From contig JASANH010001360.1 in assembly GCA_030248295.1 (NCBI GenBank), positions 186,001-250,000 of the forward strand: a stretch of DNA of 64,000 nt, written 5' to 3'. The translations under genes and the position numbers were made by a program. This document shows positions 19,034 to 33,103 of this stretch, piece after piece. This DNA comes from Mesodorylaimus sp. YZB2_4. Lineage: Eukaryota > Nematoda > Enoplea > Dorylaimida > Dorylaimidae. Positions within the stretch are counted from its first letter, which is position 1, and every line of letters starts with the position of its first letter. Under the pieces are notes generated by a model. The model had not been told where the DNA came from, made no database searches, and saw nothing but the letters and a program-made list of their open reading frames with translations.

Positions 19034-19577
19034 ATACCATGAGGTCTCTGGCTAATAACCTCATGAATAATCGGACCACTCGATGTGTTTTCTGGGCTTT
19101 CAGTCATACAGTCAGTTAAAACAGAATTAAAGCTAGAAGACATCATGTTACCTTTGACCGTCCCTTGCTGAGAAGGTTACTGCGCTCCCCAGACCCAACA
19201 GGTCAAGTTCCCAAAGTCGATTAGCTCTGCAGATAGTCGAGGCCATGAGAGTGTCCACTGGCTTTGAACCCTTTACTCGACTGCATTTTCTGATTTCTGT
19301 GCAGCAGGTTTTCAAAAAGAGGTCCAGAATTCTCCTGCGCGCGATATTGATTCTCCTGATATTTTGGCCTCGCTGTTGCGCAACAACTGATTCATTCCAG
19401 GCAAGATACAATATTCTAAAATACCCAACTTGCCATTTGTCATCTGAGGGCGTGAAACGTGCGCTGTCTCGTATCTTGGCTTTTTGTGCCAGCAATCAAT
19501 TTTATTGGAGAGCATTTGAGTACAATCCACCTGGTCCATGTGCACGAGGTACCCGCGGTCACCGATCCTTCACTCCG

Positions 19578-20254
19578 CGTCTTGCAGACCTAATCGATAA
19601 TGTAACTAGGAGTGGTGTCTGCGGATACCAAGCTAGCATGGAGTGTCGACCGTCTGCTGGCCATGGTCTGCCCCGTATTCTACATAAGGCGTTCTCTGAA
19701 ACCCTACATCACTCTCATCAACACTGTCGTATGGGCCCATGTATTCCTGCACGCTGGCCAGGCGATGGTCGGATATACGCCGGGGCACAAGATCTCCGAA
19801 TGCACAGCCTTGACTGCGTTCAATACGTGGTACACTCCGTTCAGCAGCATATCAGGCATTGTATTAGCCGTATGCACAGGACTCACCTACGCCACGTCCT
19901 TGTTGTACCTTCGTCGGAGAATCATAGGCATGCAAACCATGAACGAGTCTCAGAAAAGGGACCAACGAGTTGCCCTGGAATTCGGCATCTTCCGATCACT
20001 GGTGGGCATCATCGTGGCCTTTCGTGACAGCTGGGGTCGGAGCCATATCCTACATTGTCGGTCCTTATGTGGCATTCCAGACATCGATCATGATTGGTCA
20101 ATTTTTCGCAATATTTTCCATTTTGGACTCTGCCTCGCATTTGGTCATTTTGTTACTGCTGAATTCCACATTCAGAGGCGCCCTTCCGTCCTTGGTCAAA
20201 AGCAATAGCACGCGTTTGGTCCCTTTGACACAGCAGCATGCTCGTATTTGCTGA
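19578..20254 (+). pseudogene. Seven-TM chemoreceptor pseudogene, D-type, N-terminus lost
   Basis: The frame at 19612 onward reads VSADTKLAWSVDRLLAMVCP, then HVFLHAGQAMVGYTPGHK, TALTAFNTWYTPFSSISG, LLYLRRRIIGMQTMNESQK, colinear with the intact receptors at 16413 and 26132 from the end of TM3. Just 5' the homology continues (VLQT) but with in-frame stops, and TM1-TM2 are not found. Near 20020 a one-base shift moves the frame to AGVGAISYIVGPYVAFQ and DSASHLVILLLLNSTFRGAL. It is a dead member of the plus-strand receptor type, more diverged than the two intact copies. Confidence 0.8.
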
Positions 20255-20655
20255 CTGGGCGCCTCATCTGAGGCTGCATCACAGAAAGGGCTGAAGCCTC
20301 AGGTCTAATTTGCTATTTTTGAGCCTTGATTGAAGAAAGATCGTCGGACAGAGACAGCCTATCCAGTCCGACTGCCTCAGTTGCACCTGACAAGTAATTT
20401 CTAGCCTGGCTGTCAAGCGTCACACAACCATTACTATGTCATGTGTATCTTGACGACCAAGACCAAAGTATCAGGCAGATTGGTCCACCAAAGATCTGCT
20501 GCTGCTACTGTGCTGTAGATTCGAGTGTCATAGTCTTTTCACCATGGATAATAGTGTATTAACCAACGGTCCCAAAACATTATTGTACACATCTTCTATG
20601 ACAACCCACCTTCCATCGGGCACGTTTGGAGAGTCGCATTCATACAGCTAGGCAT

Positions 20656-21590
20656 TCACGCCTTCGGCTTGGTGGAAGCAGCAGCAGCAGCTGCGGCCGA
20701 AGCGACCATCATAGCTTCTTGCTTGGACATCTTCGGATTGTTCAACAATTCCAATTCGGCTTGCTTTTCTCTCAGTTGAATATCAGGCAAGTATCGAGCG
20801 TTGTCATCTTCGAGGTCTGGGTATTTCACGGTGAATTCGACACCGACGGGCAGATTCGTGCTTAGGATCTCAAACAGCACGTGAGCTTTTGTTGTTTCTA
20901 ATTCCGATAATTGTATGGTACGCTCGTAAGTGGAGAGATTGTACTCGCTTTCCACGGCCGTTGTTCGATATTTATAGGTAACCGTCTTCGACGAACGGGC
21001 AGCAGTCGCAAAGCTGAAACGGGACAGTGTAGGGAAAAGTCCAGACAGGTAGACATCTATATAAGTCAGAACACTTACCTTTCACTGACTTTCAAGCCCA
21101 ACGCTAACACTATGCTGTGCGCATAACGCTGAAAGTTTTCCAGAACGACAAAATCGAAGCCGCGAAATCTCAGGTTCAAAGTATCGTAAACAGGAATCGG
21201 TTTGGTTCGGTCCTAAATGCATAAATAATTTAAATGAAATATGGACGAAGTAATATACAATTTCAACCTAACCAAACAAAGTCATCTAAACGCAAACCGA
21301 GAACAGCGCATGGGCCTAGACCTAACGGCCTGTCTGCAGTGGCCGGGTCTATAGGTATATGTCTTGCCAAACTGGTAAATGGATCTCTGGAACTAAAAAT
21401 CTTCCGATCAAGTCAAACTTACTACAAAAGGTTGATACAAAGACATGGGATCAATTTTGACTGGCCGATACGCGAGATCGACGGCCGGTTCGGGCTCGGC
21501 ACTGGGCTGAAGATGGGCCATCAAAGGGTTGACTCGAGTGGCACTCGACTCGTACCGTGAAGCAATCGATCGTAATAAGTTGCTTTTCAT
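20656..21590 (-). CDS. mrpl-48: Mitochondrial large ribosomal subunit protein mL48 (uS10-like fold)
   Basis: Three exons on the minus strand: 21423-21590, 21079-21212, 20656-21013, phases 0 and 2, 219 aa. The start MKSNLLRSIASRYESSATRV is basic and lacks acidic residues, fitting a mitochondrial targeting peptide; an in-frame Met upstream (MFPQYRLFCF) could extend it. The core reads LNLRFRGFDFVVLENFQRYAH, then TTAVESEYNLSTYERTIQLS, then FEILSTNLPVGVEFTVKY, matching the order of the mL48/S10-fold domain of animal MRPL48. The C-terminal tail (RYLPDIQLREKQAELELLNN, then an Ala run and TKPKA) is lineage-specific. It would act in the mitochondrial ribosome. It is divergent from the gene at 22086, sharing an upstream region of about 500 bp that holds a perfect hairpin. 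Confidence 0.85.
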
Positions 21591-21712
21591 AAAACAAAAA
21601 AGCCGATATTGAGGAAACATTTTTGAAATGAGAAGTGATCGATCAGGTACGATCACTCGGCACTCAATACTTCGAAAACGATTTTTCGATATTGGTCAAT
21701 TCTGGTTCCATT

Positions 21713-21755
21713 GCGCCTCTAGCAGACAATCTATAGTATTGTCTGCTAGAGGCGC
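21713..21755. other. Perfect 18-bp inverted repeat with 7-nt loop
   Basis: GCGCCTCTAGCAGACAAT at 21713-21730 and its exact reverse complement at 21738-21755 flank CTATAGT. It lies between the divergent starts of mL48 (21590) and the next gene (22086). It could be a hairpin in a transcript, a palindromic binding site or a miniature repeat. Confidence 0.9.
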
Positions 21756-22085
21756 GAAGAAACTTCTTGTGTGTCCCTATTGCGCAAAAATTGATTTTGT
21801 CCAATAATTATTACATATAGCGAATCCAGGCACGGAATAGGGATTCGCTGTTCTTTACTGCATTTCCGAATAAAGTTTTGATCTCTTGTTTTCCTTTGGA
21901 TTAACAGCAGTGCGAATCGATCGAATCGTTAATTAAGGCGAAGGACATGCAAAAAGGCTCGTAGTGGTTACCGATCATAACCAAAGATAAAGACGTTGAG
22001 CTCACGAGAGATAAAGCACTAAGAGAACGAATTGCGTACTGAGGAAATTCAACTCAACGTGCACTCAATTGCATGCCCTTAAAAG

Positions 22086-23497
22086 ATGGACCTTGGTGAG
22101 CAATTTTGATTTTTTCGAGTCTTCCTGCGCATGGCCTCTTTCCCATAGGCCTACACACGCTTTTAGCGAGTAAGAATCATACAGGTACAGCGCAAATGAG
22201 ATAGACCCAGCTTAATATAAATTGGTTTCTAAACATTTTAGGCTCGATCGCCGTCGATCTGACGGGCATGGAATCGTTGACTACCGTTCCATTGTTTGAG
22301 ATACAACGCCATTTTTCGGATCGTAACTTTCCGCAGAAAGTTGAATTATCTGGCTTCGAGTATGTGGCATCTTACAACTGGTTGCAACCATCCGACGTAG
22401 CTCGCCGTCAAGGGCGGCTGGAGCATCCGACTATTGTCGTTCCTGGCGCCCCTCACCGATTTATCGAATGGAAAGGTGGAAAAATCCCGCCGGACGAGGA
22501 CGTTGCCTTCGCCGACGAAAATCGGTATTTCATGGGCAGTTATCCCATGGAACCGTTATTTCGGGCCGTTCTGGTGGAAGAATACGATCCATGGGCATTT
22601 CAGACCATCGATCTGGTAACTGATCGACACAACTTACGATTGCTTTACGACGTTTGCAAATTCCGTCGCCCGGGCTCAGAAAATTCGAGGCCTAGTTTGC
22701 CATTTCATATTAAAGTCGAAAAGATCGGGCGGCGACTGATCGTATTTGAACAGTGTTCGGCGATCGAGCACGCTCAAAGGGCAACTCCGATTTTCGGAAA
22801 AAATTTCGAAGGATTTTGTACGAAGCCGTGGAGTAAATTGACGAAAGGTTCCCATTATGCAATTCTGAAATATCAGCTGGATCAAGAATTATCGTGTTTA
22901 GTCAGATGCAGTGCTGATTGCGCCCGATACGATGCCCCAGATGCCGAAGCGCTCGCTGGATTGTATGTGGATGTCACTCCGAAGCAGTTTCCAGACTCCA
23001 GCTTGCAGTGAGTTCATTTTGCTAGTTGGGGCGAGTTGCAGACAGTCAAAGCTTTGGATTTTTTCAGGTACATCTGTCACGGCTACCGGAAGTTTGACTT
23101 TGAGTACGTCGAACTAACTACCCGCCTGGCCACCGGACAATTCCCATTTTACGTATGGGATCAACTGTATTTCGGTCGAGCGACCAACGTGTACATCGGG
23201 TGGCATGAGGATGGCAGGTGCGACTACCCTCAATTGCTGTCTACGGCGGAATTGCAGAAACGGGTCAGCGACGCAGCGCGTATTCCTTACGTCCTGATGT
23301 CGTTGCGTATTCTGTTAAAACGATTGATCGAGACGATTCGTCGACGACCGCCCGGTGAGCGATATGTGTTGAACTATGATCCAGCGAAACTAGCTGGCAT
23401 ACAACTGTACAAAAAAAATGACACAGCTGAAAGTCAACCGGAAGCTGGTTTATTGCCTTCCAAATTGAAATGCATTTTAGAAGGGAAAGATGAGTAA
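22086..23497 (+). CDS. Protein resembling a family known mainly from fungi (function unknown)
   Basis: Three exons: a tiny first exon 22086-22095 (ATGGACCTTG), then 22242-23007 and 23068-23497, with matching phases, 401 aa. If the first exon is wrong, an in-frame ATG at 22268 still gives a long protein. The N-terminal half has ELSGFEYVASYNWLQPSD, HPTIVVPGAPHRFIEWKGGK, PMEPLFRAVLVEE and FQTIDLVTDRHNLRLLYDVC; the second half has FDFEYVELTTRLATGQFPFY, VWDQLYFGRATNVYIGWHED and a helical tail LMSLRILLKRLIETIRR. This order (a VPGxPxRW-like motif, a PLEP-like motif, a D-x-V-x-D-R-N-N-L-like motif, then a D/E-L-K-T-R-like strand and a QLYFGR-like helix) matches, from memory, a large family in ascomycete proteomes that is often mislabelled geranylgeranyl pyrophosphate synthetase. 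The E-x-T strand before the helix hints at a PD-(D/E)XK-like nuclease fold; that is inference only. Confidence 0.65.
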
Positions 23498-23991
23498 ATG
23501 AGATGTTTGCGCTTTTCAAGTTTCTATGTCGTTCATGACTGCCTTGTAGTTTTTTGACCGCTTCCCATGTACAGGTGTTCTGCATATTTTCATGTGAGTT
23601 GCTTAGTGACCTTGCAAAAAGAAGCATATGGATTTGGAGTAAAGTCGTGCAGCGTGTGGTCTGGTCTGCATTTGAGATTTCGTAAATGCGGCAGTATCTT
23701 TATTCATTCTGGTGTCTTTGTGGTGCACGAGCCATGTTTTTGTCTGTTTTAGGAAAGGTGTTGGCGAAATGAACATGGCGATGTACGATCGAACGGTGTG
23801 CCGTGTGTGGTTCAGGCAAGTAGCTGACGTGAGCCAAGTGGGTGCAGAGAGTGGGTAGTTTGCAGTGTCAGGTCCCTGGTTCTCGCGGGTGCCCTCAGTG
23901 GGCCCAGACGGGATAGGCGTTGGTTGTCGGGTTTGACTGCGGCATGGGCAAAAGTGGGCGGCGTCAAAATATAAACGGTTGCCATTAGCAG
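23498..23991. other. Intergenic, no gene recognised
   Basis: 3' flank of the 401-aa gene, up to the duplicated ALDH1L segment. Confidence 0.45.
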
Positions 23992-24853
23992 GCAATTTGG
24001 AAAAGCGTCTTGAGCTTGGACCAGGTCGAGAAGAACTCTGACTTCTTCGCGTGCGGTGCTGGATCAATGGACGTGACCAGCTATGCGAGTTGTGCGCGGC
24101 CTGCATCCCCCCGATGCACGTAGTAGCGTACGTTCGGGATGCCGATCCCGATAAAAAATGGTCGGGATTGAATGTTGTGGAGATGTGTGAAGAAGTAGAA
24201 GGGGAGAGGAAGGAAGTGTCCCCGAAGGGTAAGCTGGAAAAACTTTAGTGGATGATTGAACTGGTAAAGAGGAAGTGAGCAATTTGTTTGCTAATTGGTG
24301 ACTGATTCTAGGTCTTTTTGCTTGCCTGATTTTGAATGCCATGATAAATACTGCGCAAAAAAGTTTTTAGCTCTATATTTGCTGGCTACTTGGGGCGTGT
24401 TGTAGGTTACCTACATCGAAGTAAAAGTGAAAAAATAACACTCTAAAAATCCCGATCCCGGCCGGGATTGAGCGAATCCCGATCCCGAAAAGAGTGATCC
24501 CGAACGAACGCTAGCACGTAGTCTTTGTTTAGGATGCTGGAAGAACTGCGCCACAAGTGCCAGGTCGAGCTGGCCAACGAAGAAGTGTATATGAACCCGG
24601 CATTCGAAGACTTTGTGCGGACGGCTGTGCTGAAGAAACGGGATGGGGAAATGGGATCAAGTATGATGCCGTCAAGTTGCACGTGAATGGAATGGACATC
24701 TCCTTCCCGCATCAGCTGTTCATCAATGGGGAATTCGTTAACAGTTCCAACGGGGCTACGTACTCGACGAATAATCCCGTCGATGCATCGGTCATTAGCC
24801 AGGTACCAAAGGGAACCAAGGACGACGCGCACAAGGCTGCCATGGCTGCCAAG
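23992..24853 (+). pseudogene. Partial duplicate of ALDH1L exons 7-8, broken
   Basis: 23992-24080 matches ALDH1L exon 7 (30206-30294, same length of 89 nt) and encodes AIWKSVLSLDQVEKNSDFFA plus CGAGSMDVT, the carrier-protein segment. 24533-24853 matches exon 8 (30355-30685), encoding MLEELRHKCQVELANEEVYM. The donor after exon 7 has lost GT (AG|CT in place of AG|GT). Exon 8 has lost bases after KKRDG (near 24645), shifting the frame. The intervening intron carries a MITE. No copies of the other ALDH1L exons lie around it, so it is a local segmental duplication and not a retrocopy, because introns are kept. Confidence 0.85.
24124..24513. mobile_element. hAT-like MITE (390 bp) with 17-bp TIRs and 8-bp target duplication
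   Basis: Terminal inverted repeats: TAGCGTACGTTCGGGAT at 24124-24140 and its near reverse complement (16 of 17) at 24497-24513. Both are flanked by the 8-bp direct repeat GCACGTAG (24116-24123 and 24514-24521), the target duplication length of hAT elements. Subterminal CGGGAT / ATCCCG motifs recur at both ends. There is no coding frame. The paralogous ALDH1L intron at about 30336 carries one GCACGTAG and no insertion, giving an independent empty site. Confidence 0.9.
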
Positions 24854-24865
24854 GTAAGAGGGGGT

Positions 24866-26131
24866 CTCGATCCGCCGCTAACTTGTCAGACCACCCTCAT
24901 CTATAGCCCTTGGGTTAGATGGTATGCAATGGTTAGGGGCTGGAGTTGGCCCGGGTTCAAGTCTCAGCAACGGAGGCTGGTTTGCAAACCATAAACCCTC
25001 GGTGACCTTGCACTCCATGCAACTGGTGACTTACCTGGTATTCTCTATTTGCTATGACGAGTTGTTTCGGTCTGCTGTACTTGCCACCCCTGGACCTAAC
25101 ACGTGGCCAACCAGTAGTCAGGCAGGACCGTTCCTAATCACGTTTTGTCAGCCGGGACTGGCATACTACCGTTCCCAGTTTCATTTCATAAATCTTCTGC
25201 TCGTGAGTGAAGAGACACAGTCTAACGAGCAGCCAGTCTGATATTGGCACCAGCACAGCCAGCATCGACCGATCCGACCCTAGGCCTGGATCCCGATCCT
25301 GATCCTCTTCAGAAAATACAAGATTGGTGGGGATGACGTCTTTGGCACTGAATTCTCACCAGCCTGCCCTGTTTCTTCGCTTAACTCTCTATCAGACAAG
25401 TCCAAAGACAGGGGAGACATGACCATCGCCTAAAGTGGGATTAAATGTTGATTTGAGAGAAAGGAACGGGACTTTCTCATCATAGTATGCAGCACTTCAT
25501 CATTTTCGAGCAGAAAAAGTGCGAAAAAGTCAAGTTGCCTATCCAGCAGTCGGATCAGAAACTGATCCACCCCCTAGATCGGCGGATCGGTTCGGCCGGA
25601 TCGATCGATATTGGCAGCACAGTTCAGACATAAAGCATGGGAAGCTTTGTGCGGTCCAGAATGCCCTTATGTGGAGGCAACGCGTGACCAGCCTCCACGC
25701 GGCTTCGCTTAGGTCTGTCTGCTGGCCGGCTACAGACGAAACTTGCTGCAGTCAAAACACGATCTTCAGATGGAGGTGCAAGGCTCCCTGGCAATTTCAA
25801 ACGGCCTAACAGAAAAAACGAAAAGCAGATGTTAAATTAATGTTTTAATTTCATGACCTGCTCTTCTTGCCCCGCGGATAAACCCTTAAAATTGCTTATT
25901 TTCTTTGCGCTAGCAAATATCTTCGAAATTGCCATTTTTCTTTGCTCTTTAAATGTCAGATCATCTTCATTTTAAACTGGAAATATCTAGTAGGAGTGTT
26001 GCGGCGGCAGATGACTCTGCATTGGTTCAGACAGCAAATCCTCGCTAGTTAACTTGGAGATATTGACCAGACATAAAGACCTCTTCCTTCAGAACCGCTA
26101 GCTGAAACGACCACCTTGAAAGTCGCTTGGC
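24866..26131. other. Intergenic upstream of the second intact receptor
   Basis: Around 24905-24985 a stretch with GGGTTCAAGTCTC resembles a pol III B box and may be another tRNA-derived repeat (weak). The last part before 26132 shares segments with the upstream region of the receptor at 16413. No gene recognised. Confidence 0.4.
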
Positions 26132-27079
26132 ATGGCGAGTGCTAATTCCTCCAACAGCAGCACGCTCAGTGCTACTGAAGTGTCCATCATGCAGGCACCA
26201 GCCCATTTATGTTGGATCATAATGGGCCTGGTAGCCGCTGCCTGCAATGCTCTGATCATTGTCACAGTCGCCAAAACAGAAGCCTTGCACACCAAAAGTC
26301 AGTTTCTCATGGCAAGTCTGGCTTTTGTGGATACGTACAGAAGTCTGGCCTTCTTCGGGACTGGACTGAAACGGTTCATGATTTTTGCGAGGGGAAATCC
26401 AGAAATCATCGACCCACTTTTCTGCGCTCTGCAAACATACCCTCTGACTTTATTTTCTGTAGCTGCGGCCGATATCAAACTGGCACTGAGCATCGATCGA
26501 TTGGTGGCTATGGCGGCACCCGTATTTTACTGCACACGACGCGTGAAGCCGTACGTGGTTTGGATCAACTGTGTGGCATGGGTGCACGCGGCTGCCCACT
26601 CCGGGTTGGCCCTGATCGGCTACAACACTCAGCTGACCCTGTCTGTGTGCACTGCATTGTCCAGCTTCAACGCGTGGTTCACTCCGTACAGCAGCATGCT
26701 TGGATTGACCACGACACTGATCACAGTGGGTGTCTACTTGACTTCACTGGTCTTTCTGCGGAAACGCATCATGGGCTTAAAAACTATGAACGAGTTGCAA
26801 ACGCGTGAAGAAAGAATAAAGTTGGAGTTGGGTGTGTTTCGAACACTGCTGGGCGCGTTCGTCGGGTTCGGGGTGACGACGGTAGTTGGAACAGCGGCAT
26901 ATTTCGTGCTGCCCCACGTGTCAAGGGTGACCGCAGTGCTACTGGCACCTTTTCTGGCATTGTTCACTATTTGCGATTGTGGTCTTCATCTTTTCGTTTT
27001 CGTACTTTTCAGTTCAACTTTCCGACAAGCTCTGATGGCGTGGTTGAAGGCGGACACCATGGTGCATCAGTTGACATAA
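26132..27079 (+). CDS. Seven-transmembrane chemoreceptor-like GPCR (intact, 315 aa)
   Basis: An intact single-exon paralogue of the gene at 16413. It starts MASANSSNSSTLSATEVS, with two likely N-glycosylation sites. The seven hydrophobic segments, the Cys before TM3 (LFCALQT), DRLVAMAAP at the DRY position, SVCTALSSFNAW in extracellular loop 2, the basic FLRKRIMG loop and the NxxF-like TM7 end (SSTFRQALMAW) are colinear with that gene. The two differ mainly in TM4, the TM6-TM7 region and the C terminus, where this copy lacks the final nine or ten residues. Identity is higher in the N-terminal half and the extracellular loop 2 region. Upstream DNA is partly shared too, so expression may be similar. 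Predicted plasma membrane receptor; ligand unknown. Confidence 0.85.
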   Translation: MASANSSNSSTLSATEVSIMQAPAHLCWIIMGLVAAACNALIIVTVAKTEALHTKSQFLMASLAFVDTYRSLAFFGTGLKRFMIFARGNPEIIDPLFCALQTYPLTLFSVAAADIKLALSIDRLVAMAAPVFYCTRRVKPYVVWINCVAWVHAAAHSGLALIGYNTQLTLSVCTALSSFNAWFTPYSSMLGLTTTLITVGVYLTSLVFLRKRIMGLKTMNELQTREERIKLELGVFRTLLGAFVGFGVTTVVGTAAYFVLPHVSRVTAVLLAPFLALFTICDCGLHLFVFVLFSSTFRQALMAWLKADTMVHQLT

Positions 27080-27995
27080 AGTGAGAGCAGTGGTGCAACG
27101 TGATACCGACCGGGAGGCTTGCTCTGGCGAGGCTGTGTTTGAGCTACACCAAGCACTGAAGGCGCAAGTTTTTTGGAAGATAATGAGATTGAGACATGGA
27201 GAAGATACAGTATTTCTGAAAAACTTGCGGCTAGTATGGCTCCGTGGTTCTGCTTGTTCATTTGCATTTACATAGTGCTTTGGCACGGCTGCCTCCAGAT
27301 CATGAACAGAAATTTTTTCGCATTTTCGTAAATGAACTCTTGGTGGAGTAAATTGGTGCAGATCTGTTTGGCCCTGTTTGCATTTGGAATATGGTAAATG
27401 CGGCAATATCTTCGTTTACTCTTGTCTTGTTGACACGCGGAGCACGTGGTCTGTTGATGTTTTAGAAAAAGAACTGGTGCGGTACTGTGCGAGCGAGCGG
27501 AACTGCAAGTTGTGTTGGGCGTGTTCCAAGTAGGTGGGCCAGTGTTTGTAGGGTAGATGGGTTGGAGAGGGAGGACCCTGGAAACGGAAGCTTGCTGGGA
27601 AGAATTGTCGAATACGCATTGCTGTGGGAGGAAGGACAGCATTGGTTGATGTTGTTTTGTAACCATGTTTTCGGTGCTTGCATGTGAACTGGTTCCTGCA
27701 CGGCCGCGGGAACGTGGAGTGTCTGAACAACATTGCGCGGGGCACCTGGTATCGCCATGCTATGTTTTCCCTTTTTAGGTTACTGACGTATTCGTACTCT
27801 GGGCGGCGTGGTATTGGCTCGATGACACGAGGACTGGCTGCGACGAACCGTGTGTACAAAACGCCTCGTGAAAGTAGGTTTGCTCGTTGAGCCGCTCTAC
27901 ACCTTTCATTTACGGGCTTGCTGTACCAACGACTGCTCTGTCTGAACATCAGGTCAATCAAGTTTTTCTCAGTCGGACACGTATATTTTTTGAGA
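27080..27995. other. Intergenic upstream of ALDH1L
   Basis: Short frames on the minus strand (27270-28045) show no recognisable domain. Presumed promoter region of the gene at 27996. Confidence 0.45.
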
Positions 27996-32750
<4,755 letters not shown>

Positions 32751-33103
32751 TTCAGTCCCCCGGAGGGAGGCGTGTGCCAAGGACGAATCTTATACACCCA
32801 GCTGTTAGGCAGTTCCTGTTTGCAGTGCTGTGTTATTTATGAATGTGCAAGTTATCATAAAGGCGACATTGTTTCAGTAAACTGGTCCTAGTTTTGCAAT
32901 AGAGATTTAAATTGGCGCCAAATTGAAGTCGATGGAGGATGCGAAGGGGATTTTGGAGACGTGGATTGTGTAGGCGGCGGCGATGTACAGTACGCGCAGT
33001 GGGAGAGAACGGGACAATACTATACTCCTATATAGATACAGATCTGTCGGAGACGTGGAATTTGTAGATATTTACTTTGTCCTCACTCGATTCCAATTCG
33101 ATC
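32751..33103. other. ALDH1L 3' end / PAPS synthase upstream region
   Basis: About 350 bp between a stop and the next start on the same strand. It should hold the 3' UTR of the first gene and the promoter of the second. No canonical AATAAA is seen. Confidence 0.5.

Noticed and set aside
19245-19577. Open frame upstream of the dead D-type receptor
   Set aside because: Its translation is not similar to the N-terminal half of the intact receptors and overlaps the receptor relic in another frame.
24905-24985. Second tRNA-like segment (GGGTTCAAGTCTC)
   Set aside because: The B box is fair, but no clear A box at the right distance and no cloverleaf; kept only as a note in the intergenic entry.
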